Assembly (NCBI RefSeq): GCF_003122325.1
Contig: NZ_QFBC01000002.1
Coordinates: 682,001 to 746,000 of the forward strand
Direction: 5' to 3'
Source: Rhizobium album
GTDB lineage: Bacteria; Pseudomonadota; Alphaproteobacteria; Rhizobiales; Rhizobiaceae
DNA length: 64,000 nucleotides
Positions within the stretch are counted from its first letter, which is position 1, and each line of letters begins with the position of its first letter. The notes beneath the pieces were generated by a model. It was not told the origin of the DNA and did not search any database. It saw nothing but the letters and a program-made list of their open reading frames with translations. The translations under genes and the position numbers were made by a program. This document shows, one piece after another, positions 36,428 through 45,436 of the stretch.

Positions 36428-36747
36428 ACGACGCTCGACACTCCGAAAGAAAACAGCACGCCTGCTGTTTAAACACCGCCTGCCGCAACGGCAACCGGAA
36501 AGGAACTGCGGCAAGGCCGCAGCCTTCCGAACGACCATCTTTACGGTGCTCCGGCTCGTTCTTGCCGTCGGTGCGCTTGCCGTCCCGGACAACACATGCA
36601 ATCTGGTCCGCAGGCAGAAACAGGCTTGGCAACCGCCAGGAACAGGTAGGAAAACCCGCGCGTCATGATCTCCACACCGGTCAGAATCGGTCCTGCCGCA
36701 CCACGCCGGCATTGCTGCGCCGCCATGCCGGGCATGAGCATCCCCGC
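36428..36747. other. 320-bp divergent intergenic region between sulfatase and lrp-like genes
   Basis: No gene is seen. It contains a perfect inverted repeat AAACAGC-N6-GCTGTTT at 36451-36470, close to the sulfatase start, which could be an operator. No clear -35/-10 pair could be assigned by eye. Confidence 0.5.
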
Positions 36748-37236
36748 ATGAAACTCGATGCCATCGACCTGCGCATTCTCGACGTCATCCAGCGCGACGG
36801 CCGCATCACCAAGCTGGCGTTGGCCGAACAGGTGGGCCTTTCGCCGACGCCCTGCTGGATGCGCCTGCGCAAGCTGGAAAAGGCAGGTATCATCATCGGT
36901 TACCACGCCGCCGTCGCCGTGCGGCGCCTGGCGCCGGTCGCCAGCGTGATGATGGAAGTCACCCTCGGCAATCACCGCCAGGCGGATTTCGACAAGTTCG
37001 AGCGCGCTGTCATGGCGATCCCGGAGGTAACGGCCTGCTGGTCCGTCGGCGGCGGCGTCGATTACATCCTCAAGATCATGACCTCCGACATCGACGCCTA
37101 TCAGCGCCTCGTCGACAGCCTGCTCGACCGCGAACTGGGCATCGACCGCTACTTCACCTATATCGTCACCAAAACCGTAAAGGAGGAGACAGCACTGCCT
37201 CTTGCCAGCCTGCTCGGCGGCGATCAGCCGACATAG
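36748..37236 (+). CDS. Lrp/AsnC-family transcriptional regulator
   Basis: 162 residues from ATG 36748 (MKLDAIDLRILDVIQRDGR). The N-terminal HTH covers about 5-60 (LALAEQVGLSPTPCWMRLRK) and the RAM ligand domain follows (VEVTLGN-like strand, WSVGGGVDYILKIMTSDI). It is divergent from the sulfatase-amidase pair and 147 bp upstream of a class III aminotransferase that it may control in response to an amino acid or amine. The upstream frame to 36562 is open but does not match the family. Confidence 0.9.
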   Translation: MKLDAIDLRILDVIQRDGRITKLALAEQVGLSPTPCWMRLRKLEKAGIIIGYHAAVAVRRLAPVASVMMEVTLGNHRQADFDKFERAVMAIPEVTACWSVGGGVDYILKIMTSDIDAYQRLVDSLLDRELGIDRYFTYIVTKTVKEETALPLASLLGGDQPT

Positions 37237-37383
37237 AGACTTTCTCTCTTCGGGCGACCGGATTCAGTCGATTTCTCTTTTCGTGCGAGAGGGATTGGAC
37301 TCACTCTCTCCCTCGATCCTGCGACACTTTCACAAACATAACTGCCGCCTGAAACGCAATACGAAAACACCGAGAGGACGACG

Positions 37384-38763
37384 ATGCTCGACAGAAGCAA
37401 CGAACTCACCGCCTGGGACCGCGATCATTTCTTCCATCCCTCGACACATATGGGCATGCATGCCCGCGGCGAAACGCCGACGCGGGTGATAGCGGGCGGC
37501 GAAGGCGTGTACATCACCGATGCCAGCGGCAAGACCAGCCTCGATGCCTTTGCCGGGCTCTATTGCGTCAATGTCGGCTACGGCCGGCAGAAGATCGCCG
37601 ATGCCATCGCCGCGCAGGCAAGGAACCTCGCATACTACCATGCCTATGTCGGCCACGGCACGGAAGCCTCGATCACACTCTCCAAGATGATCATCGACCG
37701 TGCACCGCAAGGCATGAGCCGCGTCTATTTCGGCCTTTCCGGCTCGGATGCCAACGAGACCAACATCAAGCTGATCTGGTATTACAACAACATCCTCGGC
37801 CGCCCGGAAAAGAAGAAGATCATTTCGCGCTGGCGCGGCTACCACGGCTCAGGCGTCATGACCGGTTCGCTGACCGGCCTTGCGCTGTTCCACAATGCCT
37901 TCGACCTGCCGCGGGCGCCGATCCTGCATACGGAAGCACCCTATTATTTCCGCCGGCCGGATCGCACGATGATTGAGGACCAGTTCTCGCAACATTGTGC
38001 CGACAGGCTGGAGGAGATGATCCTTGCCGAAGGGCCGGATACCATCGCCGCCTTCATCGGCGAGCCGATCCTCGGCACCGGCGGTATCGTGCCGCCGCCG
38101 GCGGGTTACTGGCAGAAGATCCAGGCCGTTCTCGATAAATACGACATCCTGCTCGTCGCCGACGAGGTCGTCACCGGCTTCGGCCGCCTCGGCACCATGT
38201 TCGGCTCCGACCACTACGGCATGAAGCCCGACCTGATCACCATCGCCAAGGGCCTGACGTCGGCCTATGCGCCGCTCTCCGGCGTCATCGTCTCCGACAA
38301 GGTCTGGCAGGTGCTGGTGCAGGGTTCCGACCAGCTCGGCGCCATCGGCCATGGCTGGACCTATGCCGCCCATCCGATCTGCGCTGCCGCCGGCGTCGCC
38401 AATCTCGAAGTGATCGACGAACTCGGCCTGGTGGACAATGCCGGCTCGACCGGCGCCTATTTCCGCTCCGAGCTGACGAAGGCGCTTGCCGGCCACAAGC
38501 ATGTCGGTGACGTCCGTGGCGACGGCATGCTCGCTGCCGTCGAATTCGTCGAGGACAAGGACGACCGCGCCTTCTTCGATCCGGGCAAAAAAATCGGCCC
38601 GCAGGTCGCCGCCGCCCTGCTGGAACGCGGCGTCATCGGCCGGGCCATGCCGCAGGGCGATATCCTCGGTTTCGCGCCGCCGCTCTGCCTGACACGCGAA
38701 GAGGCCGATATCGTCGTCAAGGCCGCGACAGAGGCCGTCGACGGCGTGTTCGCCAACATCTGA
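37384..38763 (+). CDS. Class III (omega-amino acid) aminotransferase
   Basis: 459 residues. PLP-site features: the phosphate-binding GLSGSDANETNIKL, the Asp in LVADEVVTGFGRLG and the Schiff-base Lys in TIAKGLTSAYAPLSG. It resembles putrescine/GABA/beta-alanine-pyruvate transaminases. With the glutamine-synthetase-like ligase and cupin regulator nearby, polyamine or omega-amino acid breakdown is likely. GAGGACG precedes the ATG. Confidence 0.9.
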   Translation: MLDRSNELTAWDRDHFFHPSTHMGMHARGETPTRVIAGGEGVYITDASGKTSLDAFAGLYCVNVGYGRQKIADAIAAQARNLAYYHAYVGHGTEASITLSKMIIDRAPQGMSRVYFGLSGSDANETNIKLIWYYNNILGRPEKKKIISRWRGYHGSGVMTGSLTGLALFHNAFDLPRAPILHTEAPYYFRRPDRTMIEDQFSQHCADRLEEMILAEGPDTIAAFIGEPILGTGGIVPPPAGYWQKIQAVLDKYDILLVADEVVTGFGRLGTMFGSDHYGMKPDLITIAKGLTSAYAPLSGVIVSDKVWQVLVQGSDQLGAIGHGWTYAAHPICAAAGVANLEVIDELGLVDNAGSTGAYFRSELTKALAGHKHVGDVRGDGMLAAVEFVEDKDDRAFFDPGKKIGPQVAAALLERGVIGRAMPQGDILGFAPPLCLTREEADIVVKAATEAVDGVFANI

Positions 38764-38775
38764 TACCCCGCAAGA

Positions 38776-38806
38776 ATGCGGATCGGGAAAGATACCCGGT
38801 CCGCAT
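38776..38806 (+). terminator. Hairpin after the aminotransferase gene
   Basis: A 12-bp stem (38776-38787 with 38795-38806, one G-T pair, seven-base loop) lies 13 bp after the aminotransferase stop. No U-run follows, so it may be an mRNA-stabilising or Rho-assisted end rather than an intrinsic terminator. Confidence 0.5.
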
Positions 38807-38908
38807 CCGGCTGCCCTCAAGCAAATCCCCGCTGCTTCGGCCAACCCAATTCCGTTTCCGGCAAAACCTGTGTTAAGCAGAACTTTGACGCGGTGCGAAA
38901 GGTTGCGG

Positions 38909-39733
38909 ATGAGAAGCATGCAGACTGTGCGCTACAAGGTGGCGGAAGCCGCGCGGCTGGCGGGCGTTTCTGCCTCGACGCTACGGCTCTGGGAGAGCCA
39001 GGGTCTCGTCGTGCCCGACCGTTCCGAAACCGGCCACCGGCAATACAGCGCCGACGACGTGGCGCGCCTGAAGCGGATTTCCTGGCTGCGCAGCGAACGA
39101 GGCCTCAACCCTGCCGCCATCCGGGAAGCGCTGGAGGCGGAAGACCCGCCGGCAAAATCCGACAACGGCGTAACCGACGCAGACGCGCCGCAGCACGATC
39201 TCGGCCGCAAGCTGCGCAGCCTGCGCCACGGCCTCGGCAAGACGCTGGACGATGTTGCCGGCGAGGTCGGCATCGCGCCGTCCATCCTGTCGACGCTGGA
39301 GCGTACGTCGCAGGGCGTAACCTTCAAGGTGCTGCACGATCTCGCCGAATATTACGGCACCACCGTTTCCCGCCTCTCCGGCGAGGAAAGCCACGAGGCC
39401 CGCGAGGTGGTGCGCAGCGGCGAGTGGCGCGCCTGGCCGGCGACATCCCCCGGCGTCACCGTCCAGCTCCTGGCCGAAGGCCAGTTGATGATGGATTGCC
39501 ATCGCTTCGTGCTCGCCCCCGGCGCCTCCAGCGACGGCGCCTACAAGCACGAGGGCGAAGAATTCGTCCATGTGCTGTCCGGGCGGATCGAGATGGTGCT
39601 CGATGGCGACCAGTTCTTCGATCTCGGCCCCGGCGATTCGCTCTATTTCGCCAGCCAGCGGCAGCACTCCTGGCGCAACCGCCATGACGGCGAGACCGTG
39701 CTGCTGTGGATCAACACGCCGCCGACCTTCTGA
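38909..39733 (+). CDS. Three-domain regulator: MerR-type HTH, XRE-type HTH and cupin
   Basis: 274 residues from ATG 38909 (a second ATG is at 38918). Residues 8-78 are a MerR-like winged helix (YKVAEAARLAGVSASTLRLW and HRQYSADDVARLKRI). Residues 97-157 are an XRE HTH (GKTLDDVAGEVGIAPSILST). Residues 185-270 are a cupin (HEGEEFVHVLSGRIEMVLDG, PGDSLYFASQRQHSW). XRE-cupin proteins such as PuuR control polyamine use; the added MerR domain is unusual. Its neighbours, an aminotransferase and a GS-like ligase, agree with a PuuR-like role. Confidence 0.87.
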   Translation: MRSMQTVRYKVAEAARLAGVSASTLRLWESQGLVVPDRSETGHRQYSADDVARLKRISWLRSERGLNPAAIREALEAEDPPAKSDNGVTDADAPQHDLGRKLRSLRHGLGKTLDDVAGEVGIAPSILSTLERTSQGVTFKVLHDLAEYYGTTVSRLSGEESHEAREVVRSGEWRAWPATSPGVTVQLLAEGQLMMDCHRFVLAPGASSDGAYKHEGEEFVHVLSGRIEMVLDGDQFFDLGPGDSLYFASQRQHSWRNRHDGETVLLWINTPPTF

Positions 39734-39751
39734 CCGACGACATCAGGCAAA

Positions 39752-41068
39752 TCAATAGACCTCTTCGTAGGCGGCGCAGACGTCTTTCAGCTCGCGGCCC
39801 TTGAGGTGGTCGATCTCGCCGAGCTTGTGCTTGACATAGACGTCGGCAAACCCCTGCGGGAACCAGCCGGTGACGGTGTCGTTTGCCTCGAACCGCTTCA
39901 GCGCCTCTTCGAGCGTCGTCGGCAGGCGTTTGTAGCCGCGTTCGGCCAGGGCGGCCGGATCGAGCAGAGACAGGTCCTCCTGCGTCGCCTCCGGCACCGG
40001 CAGCCCTTCCTCGATGCCCTGCACGCCGGCATGGATGATGGCGGCAAGCTGCAGATAGGGGCTGGCAGTGGCATCGGCGGCGCGGAATTCGAAGTTGAAC
40101 TGCGCGGCCTTGGCGATATCAGAGAGATCGGAGACCGGGCAGATGCGCACCGAGGCCTCGCGGTCGCGGAAACCGAGATTGTTGAAGGCGGCACTCCAGC
40201 GATGCGGCGTCAGCCGCAGATAGGAAACGACGCTCGGCGCCGTGATCGCCGTGATCGCATCGAGATATTTCAAAACGCCGGCAACGAACTGGCCGGCGAC
40301 CGGCGACAGTTCGTGTTTGCCGGCCGGGTCCCAGGTTGCCGGCTTGCCGTCGCTATCCAGGAAACTCATATGGATGTGCACGCCATTGCCGACGCCGGCC
40401 GGATCGCGGATCGGCGTGAATGTCACCGTTTCATCGTGCGCCAGCGCCGTGCTTCGCACCACCTCGCGCAAGATGACGGCCTCGTCGGCAAAACGGATGC
40501 CGGCCTTGGGACCGATCGTCACTTCGTATTGGTCGGCGCCATGTTCCTTCATGAACGTGTCGGGGCTGATACCGGCAGCGCGCATCGCCGCGATCAGCGC
40601 CTCGCCGAAGGCCCGGCGCATCCGGAAACCGGCCAGCGAGAACGAATTGCCCGGCGCCATCACCGGTCCGCCGAACTGGAATTCGTGCTCGAAGGCGCCG
40701 AACAGCGTCAGCCCGGTGACCCGCTTCAGCCGATCGAGCGCCGCCTGCAGCAGCGACCGGGTGCAGAATTCCCACGGCCGGCCGTCGGTATAACGGATGT
40801 TGCCGAGCACGAACTGTTCCGGCGGAACACCGTCGCCCTCGGTGGCGATCGCCACCCTGGTAGCGGGATCGGGAATAAGCACGAGGTCGCCCAGAGAACC
40901 GAAGGGGCTGTCGGAAATCGAATCGAAGCAGGTGATCTGGACATTGGTGGGCGTCCAGCCGATACCGCGATGCTGGCGCTTTTCCAGCTGCGACGCGGGA
41001 AACGCCTTGCCGCGCGTCTTTCCGGCCAGGTCGTTGGTGCAGGCCACCATCAGGTCTTCACGGTGCAT
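39752..41068 (-). CDS. Glutamine synthetase family ligase (gamma-glutamylamine synthetase-like)
   Basis: 438 residues from ATG 41068 behind AGGGGAA. GS catalytic blocks: FGAFEHEFQFGG (metal Glu), GNGVHIHMSFLDSDGK (metal His and Glu-site region) and FEFRAADATASPYLQLAAII (Arg for phosphate/glutamate). The length and divergence fit PuuA-like enzymes that link glutamate to an amine rather than to ammonia. It is 14 bp after the RpiR regulator gene. True glutamine synthetase cannot be excluded but looks less likely. Confidence 0.85.
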   Translation of the reverse strand: MHREDLMVACTNDLAGKTRGKAFPASQLEKRQHRGIGWTPTNVQITCFDSISDSPFGSLGDLVLIPDPATRVAIATEGDGVPPEQFVLGNIRYTDGRPWEFCTRSLLQAALDRLKRVTGLTLFGAFEHEFQFGGPVMAPGNSFSLAGFRMRRAFGEALIAAMRAAGISPDTFMKEHGADQYEVTIGPKAGIRFADEAVILREVVRSTALAHDETVTFTPIRDPAGVGNGVHIHMSFLDSDGKPATWDPAGKHELSPVAGQFVAGVLKYLDAITAITAPSVVSYLRLTPHRWSAAFNNLGFRDREASVRICPVSDLSDIAKAAQFNFEFRAADATASPYLQLAAIIHAGVQGIEEGLPVPEATQEDLSLLDPAALAERGYKRLPTTLEEALKRFEANDTVTGWFPQGFADVYVKHKLGEIDHLKGRELKDVCAAYEEVY

Positions 41069-41082
41069 CGAAATTCCCCTTT

Positions 41083-41952
41083 CTAGATATCGTCTTCGAC
41101 CGGCCGGTCGAGGCGCAGGCCGTCCCACTGGCTGAGGCGTTTTTGCGTCGCTTCCCAATCCGTTTCCGAAACCCTGACGATCAGCGCCTCCAGAAAGGCG
41201 ATCGCCGCCACCACCGTGTCCCAGGCCGTGCCGGAATCGATCGGCAGGGCGATGACATGGCTGCTGTCACGGGCAATCGGCGACAGCCAGCGGTCGGTGA
41301 CGAGGACGATCGTCGCCTGAGAATGCGTCGCGATGCGATGCGCCAGCTCGGCAAGATTGGGCTGGTAACGGCGGAAATCGAACAGAACCACCACATCCTT
41401 CCTGCGCATCTGCAGCATCGCATCCGGCCAGATTTCCGGATTGGCGGGAATATGCTGGATGCGGGCGCGGATCTGGCGGAGATGGATCGACAGGTAGCCG
41501 GCGAGGCTGTCGCTGACGCGCCCGCCCAGCAGGAAAACATGGCGTGCAGGATCGGCCAGCAATGCCGCCACGGTATCGAACTGCTCCTGCGACACCGTCT
41601 CGGCCATCTCGGCGATGACGCCGGAGAGGCGCGAGGCATAATCGCTGAGAAATTGCGAATGGCCGACGGGCACCTGGCTGGATTTCAGGTCGAGCGGCGA
41701 ACGCTTGCCCTCCTTCAGTTCGGCGATCAGCTGCCGCTGGAAATCCTGGAAACCGCCACAGCCGAGCTTGGCAACGAAACGGGTGATCGACGGCGCGCTG
41801 ACGCCGGTCTTGGCCGCCAGATCCTGAATCGTCTGCAGCGCGGTGAACGGATAATCCGCAAGGATCGCACCGGCGATCTTGCGTTCGCTGGCGGTCAGAT
41901 TGTCCGTCGCCTGCTGTATGAGTTCGCGGATGGTCAATGCCACGCCGGTCAC
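41083..41952 (-). CDS. MurR/RpiR-family transcriptional regulator
   Basis: 289 residues: N-terminal HTH_6 (TIQDLAAKTGVSAPSITRFV, about 41-60) and a C-terminal SIS domain (HVFLLGGRVSDSLAGYLSIH, then VVVLFDFRRYQPNLAELAHR). Usually senses a phosphorylated sugar, but members also control amine use. It is upstream of the GS-like gene in one operon and has operator-like repeats 33 bp before its start. Confidence 0.9.
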   Translation of the reverse strand: MTGVALTIRELIQQATDNLTASERKIAGAILADYPFTALQTIQDLAAKTGVSAPSITRFVAKLGCGGFQDFQRQLIAELKEGKRSPLDLKSSQVPVGHSQFLSDYASRLSGVIAEMAETVSQEQFDTVAALLADPARHVFLLGGRVSDSLAGYLSIHLRQIRARIQHIPANPEIWPDAMLQMRRKDVVVLFDFRRYQPNLAELAHRIATHSQATIVLVTDRWLSPIARDSSHVIALPIDSGTAWDTVVAAIAFLEALIVRVSETDWEATQKRLSQWDGLRLDRPVEDDI

Positions 41953-41984
41953 GCTCCCCTGTTGTTGCAGAAGAAGTGACGCAT

Positions 41985-42016
41985 TGAAAAAATTTAGTCA
42001 AACGGAAAATTTTTCA
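41985..42016. promoter_or_regulatory. Candidate RpiR operator with paired TGAAAAA half-sites
   Basis: TGAAAAAATTT (41985-41995) and AAAATTTTTCA (42006-42016) are inverted with one mismatch and centres 21 bp apart, two helical turns. A third partial copy, TGAAAATATT, is at 42027-42036. They lie between the regulator start (41952) and the EamA stop (42045), so autoregulation of the rpiR-GS pair is likely. Confidence 0.6.
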
Positions 42017-42044
42017 GCTTTATGACTGAAAATATTCGCCCGCC

Positions 42045-42938
42045 TCACGCGTGGACCGCAACCTCCGTCGAGCGGTTGCGGCGGATCTCGGCGAAGATGT
42101 GGCCGAAAAGGGCGAGCAGCACGATCGGCCCGCCGATCATCGTCGAGCGCGCCGGCACCTCGTCCATGAAGATCCACACCCAGAGCGGCGTCAACGGCAC
42201 TTCGAGCGCCGTCAACAGGCTGGCATCGGCGGCGGGAATCCAGCGCGAGCCGAAGGTATAGAGGATGAGGCCGAGGGAATTCTGCACCACGGCAAACAGC
42301 ACGACCAGACCGACATCGTGGCCGCTGAGGGCGAGCGGCGTGGCGAACCAGATGGTGCAGAGCGAGCAGAGCCAGGCGGAGGAAAACATCGCCGGCAGCA
42401 TATGCACGTCGCGATGCTTGCGCATGATGGTGGCAAGTGCCGCGACCGTCAGCGTCATGACCAGCGCCAGCCCCTTGCCGAGCAGGCTGCCGCCGCCGCC
42501 TTCGTCCATCAGCATGACGAGCACGCCGGCCATGGCGACGGAGGCGGCAATCAGCGTCGACCGGCTGGGTTTCTCGCCGATGTAGAGATAGGCGACACCG
42601 GCGGTCACGAAGGGCACGGTCGCATAGATGACCATCGCATCGGCCACCGAGGTGTAATAGATCGAACCGAGGCCGGAAATCATGCTCGCCGCCGAAAAGA
42701 AGGTGGCGGCAATGGTCGGCCAGCGGACGGCCCGCAGGATCGCCCAGGCGCGGCTGCGTTCGAGATAGAGGAAGAACAGGAAGGTGGCGAGGCCGGAGAC
42801 GATGCCGCGGGTGGCGACGATGGTCATCAGGTCGGCTTGGATCGCCCGCATGAACAGCCCCGACGACGACCAGGCAAGCGCCGACAACGCCACATAGGTC
42901 AAGCCCAGGCGATATTGCTTCTGCTCGGTCAGCGTCAT
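42045..42938 (-). CDS. EamA/DMT-family transporter
   Basis: 297 residues with about ten membrane segments in two EamA repeats (LTYVALSALAWSSSGLFMRA; second repeat with SLLTALEVPLTPLWVWIFMD). Likely exports a metabolite or amino acid; the substrate is not deducible. It is upstream of the rpiR gene, 92 bp away, on the same strand. Confidence 0.88.
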   Translation of the reverse strand: MTLTEQKQYRLGLTYVALSALAWSSSGLFMRAIQADLMTIVATRGIVSGLATFLFFLYLERSRAWAILRAVRWPTIAATFFSAASMISGLGSIYYTSVADAMVIYATVPFVTAGVAYLYIGEKPSRSTLIAASVAMAGVLVMLMDEGGGGSLLGKGLALVMTLTVAALATIMRKHRDVHMLPAMFSSAWLCSLCTIWFATPLALSGHDVGLVVLFAVVQNSLGLILYTFGSRWIPAADASLLTALEVPLTPLWVWIFMDEVPARSTMIGGPIVLLALFGHIFAEIRRNRSTEVAVHA

Positions 42939-43115
42939 GATAAGGCTTTCAAACTATTTGAGGCCTCAACGTGTTAGCCGCACCGCACGGTTGCGACAAG
43001 CAGGCGGCAGGCTTTGCAGAAGAATTGCGTTCGGGTGTGTCTTTTAAAGCAACGCTCGATGTCAGTGGCTCGGGCCGGGCGGCGTGCTGAAATCATCCCC
43101 GGCAGGGACGAGGCA

Positions 43116-43135
43116 GCGCCGGCCGAAGCCGGCGC
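43116..43135 (-). terminator. Hairpin downstream of aldehyde dehydrogenase gene
   Basis: Perfect 8-bp stem GCGCCGGC/GCCGGCGC with a four-base loop, 15 bp past the minus-strand stop at 43151. No U-run follows, so terminator function is tentative. The remaining spacer to 42938 shows nothing else. Confidence 0.45.
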
Positions 43136-43150
43136 CACTGATGGATGCGA

Positions 43151-44578
43151 TTACGACTCGTAACCGACGACGCTCTTGATTTCGAGGAAATCGTGGATGC
43201 CGAAATCGGCATATTCGCGGCCGTTGCCCGACTGCTTGTAGCCGCCGAACGAAGAGTTGGTGTCCCAGTCCGGATAGTTCAGGTAGACCGAGCCGGCGCG
43301 CATGCGCGAGGCGACCTTGCGGGCATGGGCGATATCCCCCGACTGGATGTAGGCGGCAAGGCCGTACACCGTGTCGTTGGCGATGCGGATGGCGTCCTCT
43401 TCGTCCTTGTAGGAGATGATCGACAGCACCGGTCCGAAGATTTCCTCGCGGGCGATGGTCATCTCAGGCGTGACGTGGCCGAAGACGGTCGGACGGATGT
43501 AATAACCGCGATTCAGGCCTTCCGGCCGGCCGAGGCCGCCGGTGACCACGGTGGCGCCTTCCTTGATGCCGCTTTCGATCAGGCGCTGCACCTTGTCGAA
43601 CTGCAGCTGGCTGACGACCGGGCCGAGCACGGTGTCTTCCGACTTCGGATCGCCGACCTTGAAGGGTTCGGCCGCCTTGCGGGCAATATCCAGCGCCTCG
43701 TCATGGCGATCGGCCGGAACCAGCATGCGCGTCGGCGCATCGCAGGACTGGCCGGTGTTGCCGAAGCAGCCTTCGACGCCCTTGGTGACCGCCGTTTCGA
43801 GATCGGCGTCCGGCAGGATGATGTTGGCCGACTTGCCGCCGAGCTCCTGCGCCACGCGCTTGACCGTATCGGCCGCCGTCTTGGCGACGATGATGCCGGC
43901 GCGGGTCGAGCCGGTGAAGGACACCATGTCGACATCCGGATGGCCGGACATCACCTGGCCGACATCCGGGCCGGTGCCGTTGACAAGGTTGAACACGCCC
44001 TTCGGCACGCCGGCGGCTTCCATGACCTCGGCAAAGACGATGCCGCTGATCGGGGCGATTTCCGACGGCTTCAGCACCACGGTGCAGCCCGCCGCGATGG
44101 CCGGCGCCACCTTGCAGACGATCTGGTTGAGCGGCCAGTTCCACGGCGTGATCAGCGCGCAGACGCCAATCGGCTCCTTGACCACCATCGTCTTGCCACG
44201 CTGATGGCTGAACTCGTAGTTTTCCAGCGCTGCGATGGTCGATTCCATATGGGCGCGGCCGGCCCAGGCCTGGGCATCGCGGGCGAAGGACAGAGGTGCG
44301 CCCATTTCATCGGAAACAGCCTGGGCGATGTCTTCGAAACGTTCGTTGTAGACTTCCAGGATACGCTTCAGCAGCGCCAGGCGTTCGGCCTGCGTCGTGC
44401 GGGAAAACGTCTCGAAGGCGGCTTTGGCCGCAGCCACGGCCTTGTCGACATCACCCTTCGAGCCGACGGAAATCTGCGTGTAGGCTTCTTCGGTCGCCGG
44501 ATTGATCACATCGAGCGTTGCCGGGATCACCGGATCGACCCATTCGCCGTTGATGAAGAATTTCTGGTGATTGCTCAT
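43151..44578 (-). CDS. Aldehyde dehydrogenase family protein
   Basis: 475 residues from ATG 44578 with GGGAG ahead of it; the frame is open to 44668 but without a good start. Cofactor segment ALITPWNWPLNQIVCKVAPA, Glu base in ELGGKSANIILPD and Cys in NTGQSCDAPTRML. The Asp-after-Cys pattern (SCDAP) occurs in a branch often annotated as aldehyde dehydrogenase of broad range. Apparently monocistronic. Confidence 0.9.
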   Translation of the reverse strand: MSNHQKFFINGEWVDPVIPATLDVINPATEEAYTQISVGSKGDVDKAVAAAKAAFETFSRTTQAERLALLKRILEVYNERFEDIAQAVSDEMGAPLSFARDAQAWAGRAHMESTIAALENYEFSHQRGKTMVVKEPIGVCALITPWNWPLNQIVCKVAPAIAAGCTVVLKPSEIAPISGIVFAEVMEAAGVPKGVFNLVNGTGPDVGQVMSGHPDVDMVSFTGSTRAGIIVAKTAADTVKRVAQELGGKSANIILPDADLETAVTKGVEGCFGNTGQSCDAPTRMLVPADRHDEALDIARKAAEPFKVGDPKSEDTVLGPVVSQLQFDKVQRLIESGIKEGATVVTGGLGRPEGLNRGYYIRPTVFGHVTPEMTIAREEIFGPVLSIISYKDEEDAIRIANDTVYGLAAYIQSGDIAHARKVASRMRAGSVYLNYPDWDTNSSFGGYKQSGNGREYADFGIHDFLEIKSVVGYES

Positions 44579-44707
44579 CGTGCACTCCCGTTTGGCCGAA
44601 TATCCTCGGCTTCTGATTTCGGCCGGCACTATCGTGCAGGCGCAAGCGCATCGCAAGCCGAAGAGCAAGATTTTCCTGCGCGACGCGTCGTCGCCCCGCA
44701 GCAGGGC

Positions 44708-45436
44708 TCAGATGTAAAGCGGCGCCATCTGCCTCCAGGCGCTGCCGCGGTGGGCGCGGCCATCCCAGAGATGCAGCCGATGGCCGACCTGCTTTTCGGT
44801 CAGGATGCGGCTCAGATGATGATTGTTGTCGAGGAAAGGATCGCCGTTGCCGATCGTCAGCACGATGTCCACCTGGCGCAGGTGCCGGAGACGCTGCTCG
44901 CAATGCAGGCCGGGCAGGAAATGCGCCGGTGTGTGGTAATAGACTACATCGTCGTAATAACCGTCGAAAAGATCGCCAAAACTTTCGACCTTCATCGTCA
45001 GGTCGTATCGGCCGGAAAAGGCGACGAGCTTGCGAAACAGGTGCGGATGGCGGAAGACGAGGCTTGCCGCCTGGAACGCGCCGAGGCTGCAGCCCTGGAC
45101 GATGGTGCAGTCATGCCCATTCTTCTGGGCCATCAACGGCAGGACTTCGTGGAGGATGTAATCTTCAAGTGCCGCATGGCGGCGGATGCGGTCGGCCGGA
45201 TGGCTGTGGCGGCCGTAAAAACTCTCGTTCGCCAGTCCCTCGATGCAATAGAGCTGCAACTGGCCGGCGCGGACCTTGTCCGCCAGGCTGGCGACGATTC
45301 CCAACTGCTCGTATTCCCAGAAACGGCCGTCGCGCGTCGGAAACATCAGCACATTCGCGCCGGCGTGGCCGAACACGAGCAGTTCCATATCCCGGTTCAG
45401 GCGATGGCTGTACCAACGAAAATATTCGCGATTCAT
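44708..45436 (-). CDS. Esterase of the alpha/beta-hydrolase (Esterase_D-like) family
   Basis: 242 residues. The nucleophile elbow is IVQGCSLGAFQAASLVFRH, with IGNGDPFLDNNHHLS and WDGRAHRGSAW likely giving the acid and His. No signal peptide, so it is cytoplasmic. It overlaps the acetylxylan-esterase-like gene by four bases (ATGA), so the two are translated together. Substrate unknown. Confidence 0.85.
   Translation of the reverse strand: MNREYFRWYSHRLNRDMELLVFGHAGANVLMFPTRDGRFWEYEQLGIVASLADKVRAGQLQLYCIEGLANESFYGRHSHPADRIRRHAALEDYILHEVLPLMAQKNGHDCTIVQGCSLGAFQAASLVFRHPHLFRKLVAFSGRYDLTMKVESFGDLFDGYYDDVVYYHTPAHFLPGLHCEQRLRHLRQVDIVLTIGNGDPFLDNNHHLSRILTEKQVGHRLHLWDGRAHRGSAWRQMAPLYI

Noticed and set aside
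38776-38806. Intrinsic terminator call with high confidence
   Set aside because: The stem is strong, but no U-run follows, so it is listed only as a hairpin with moderate confidence.
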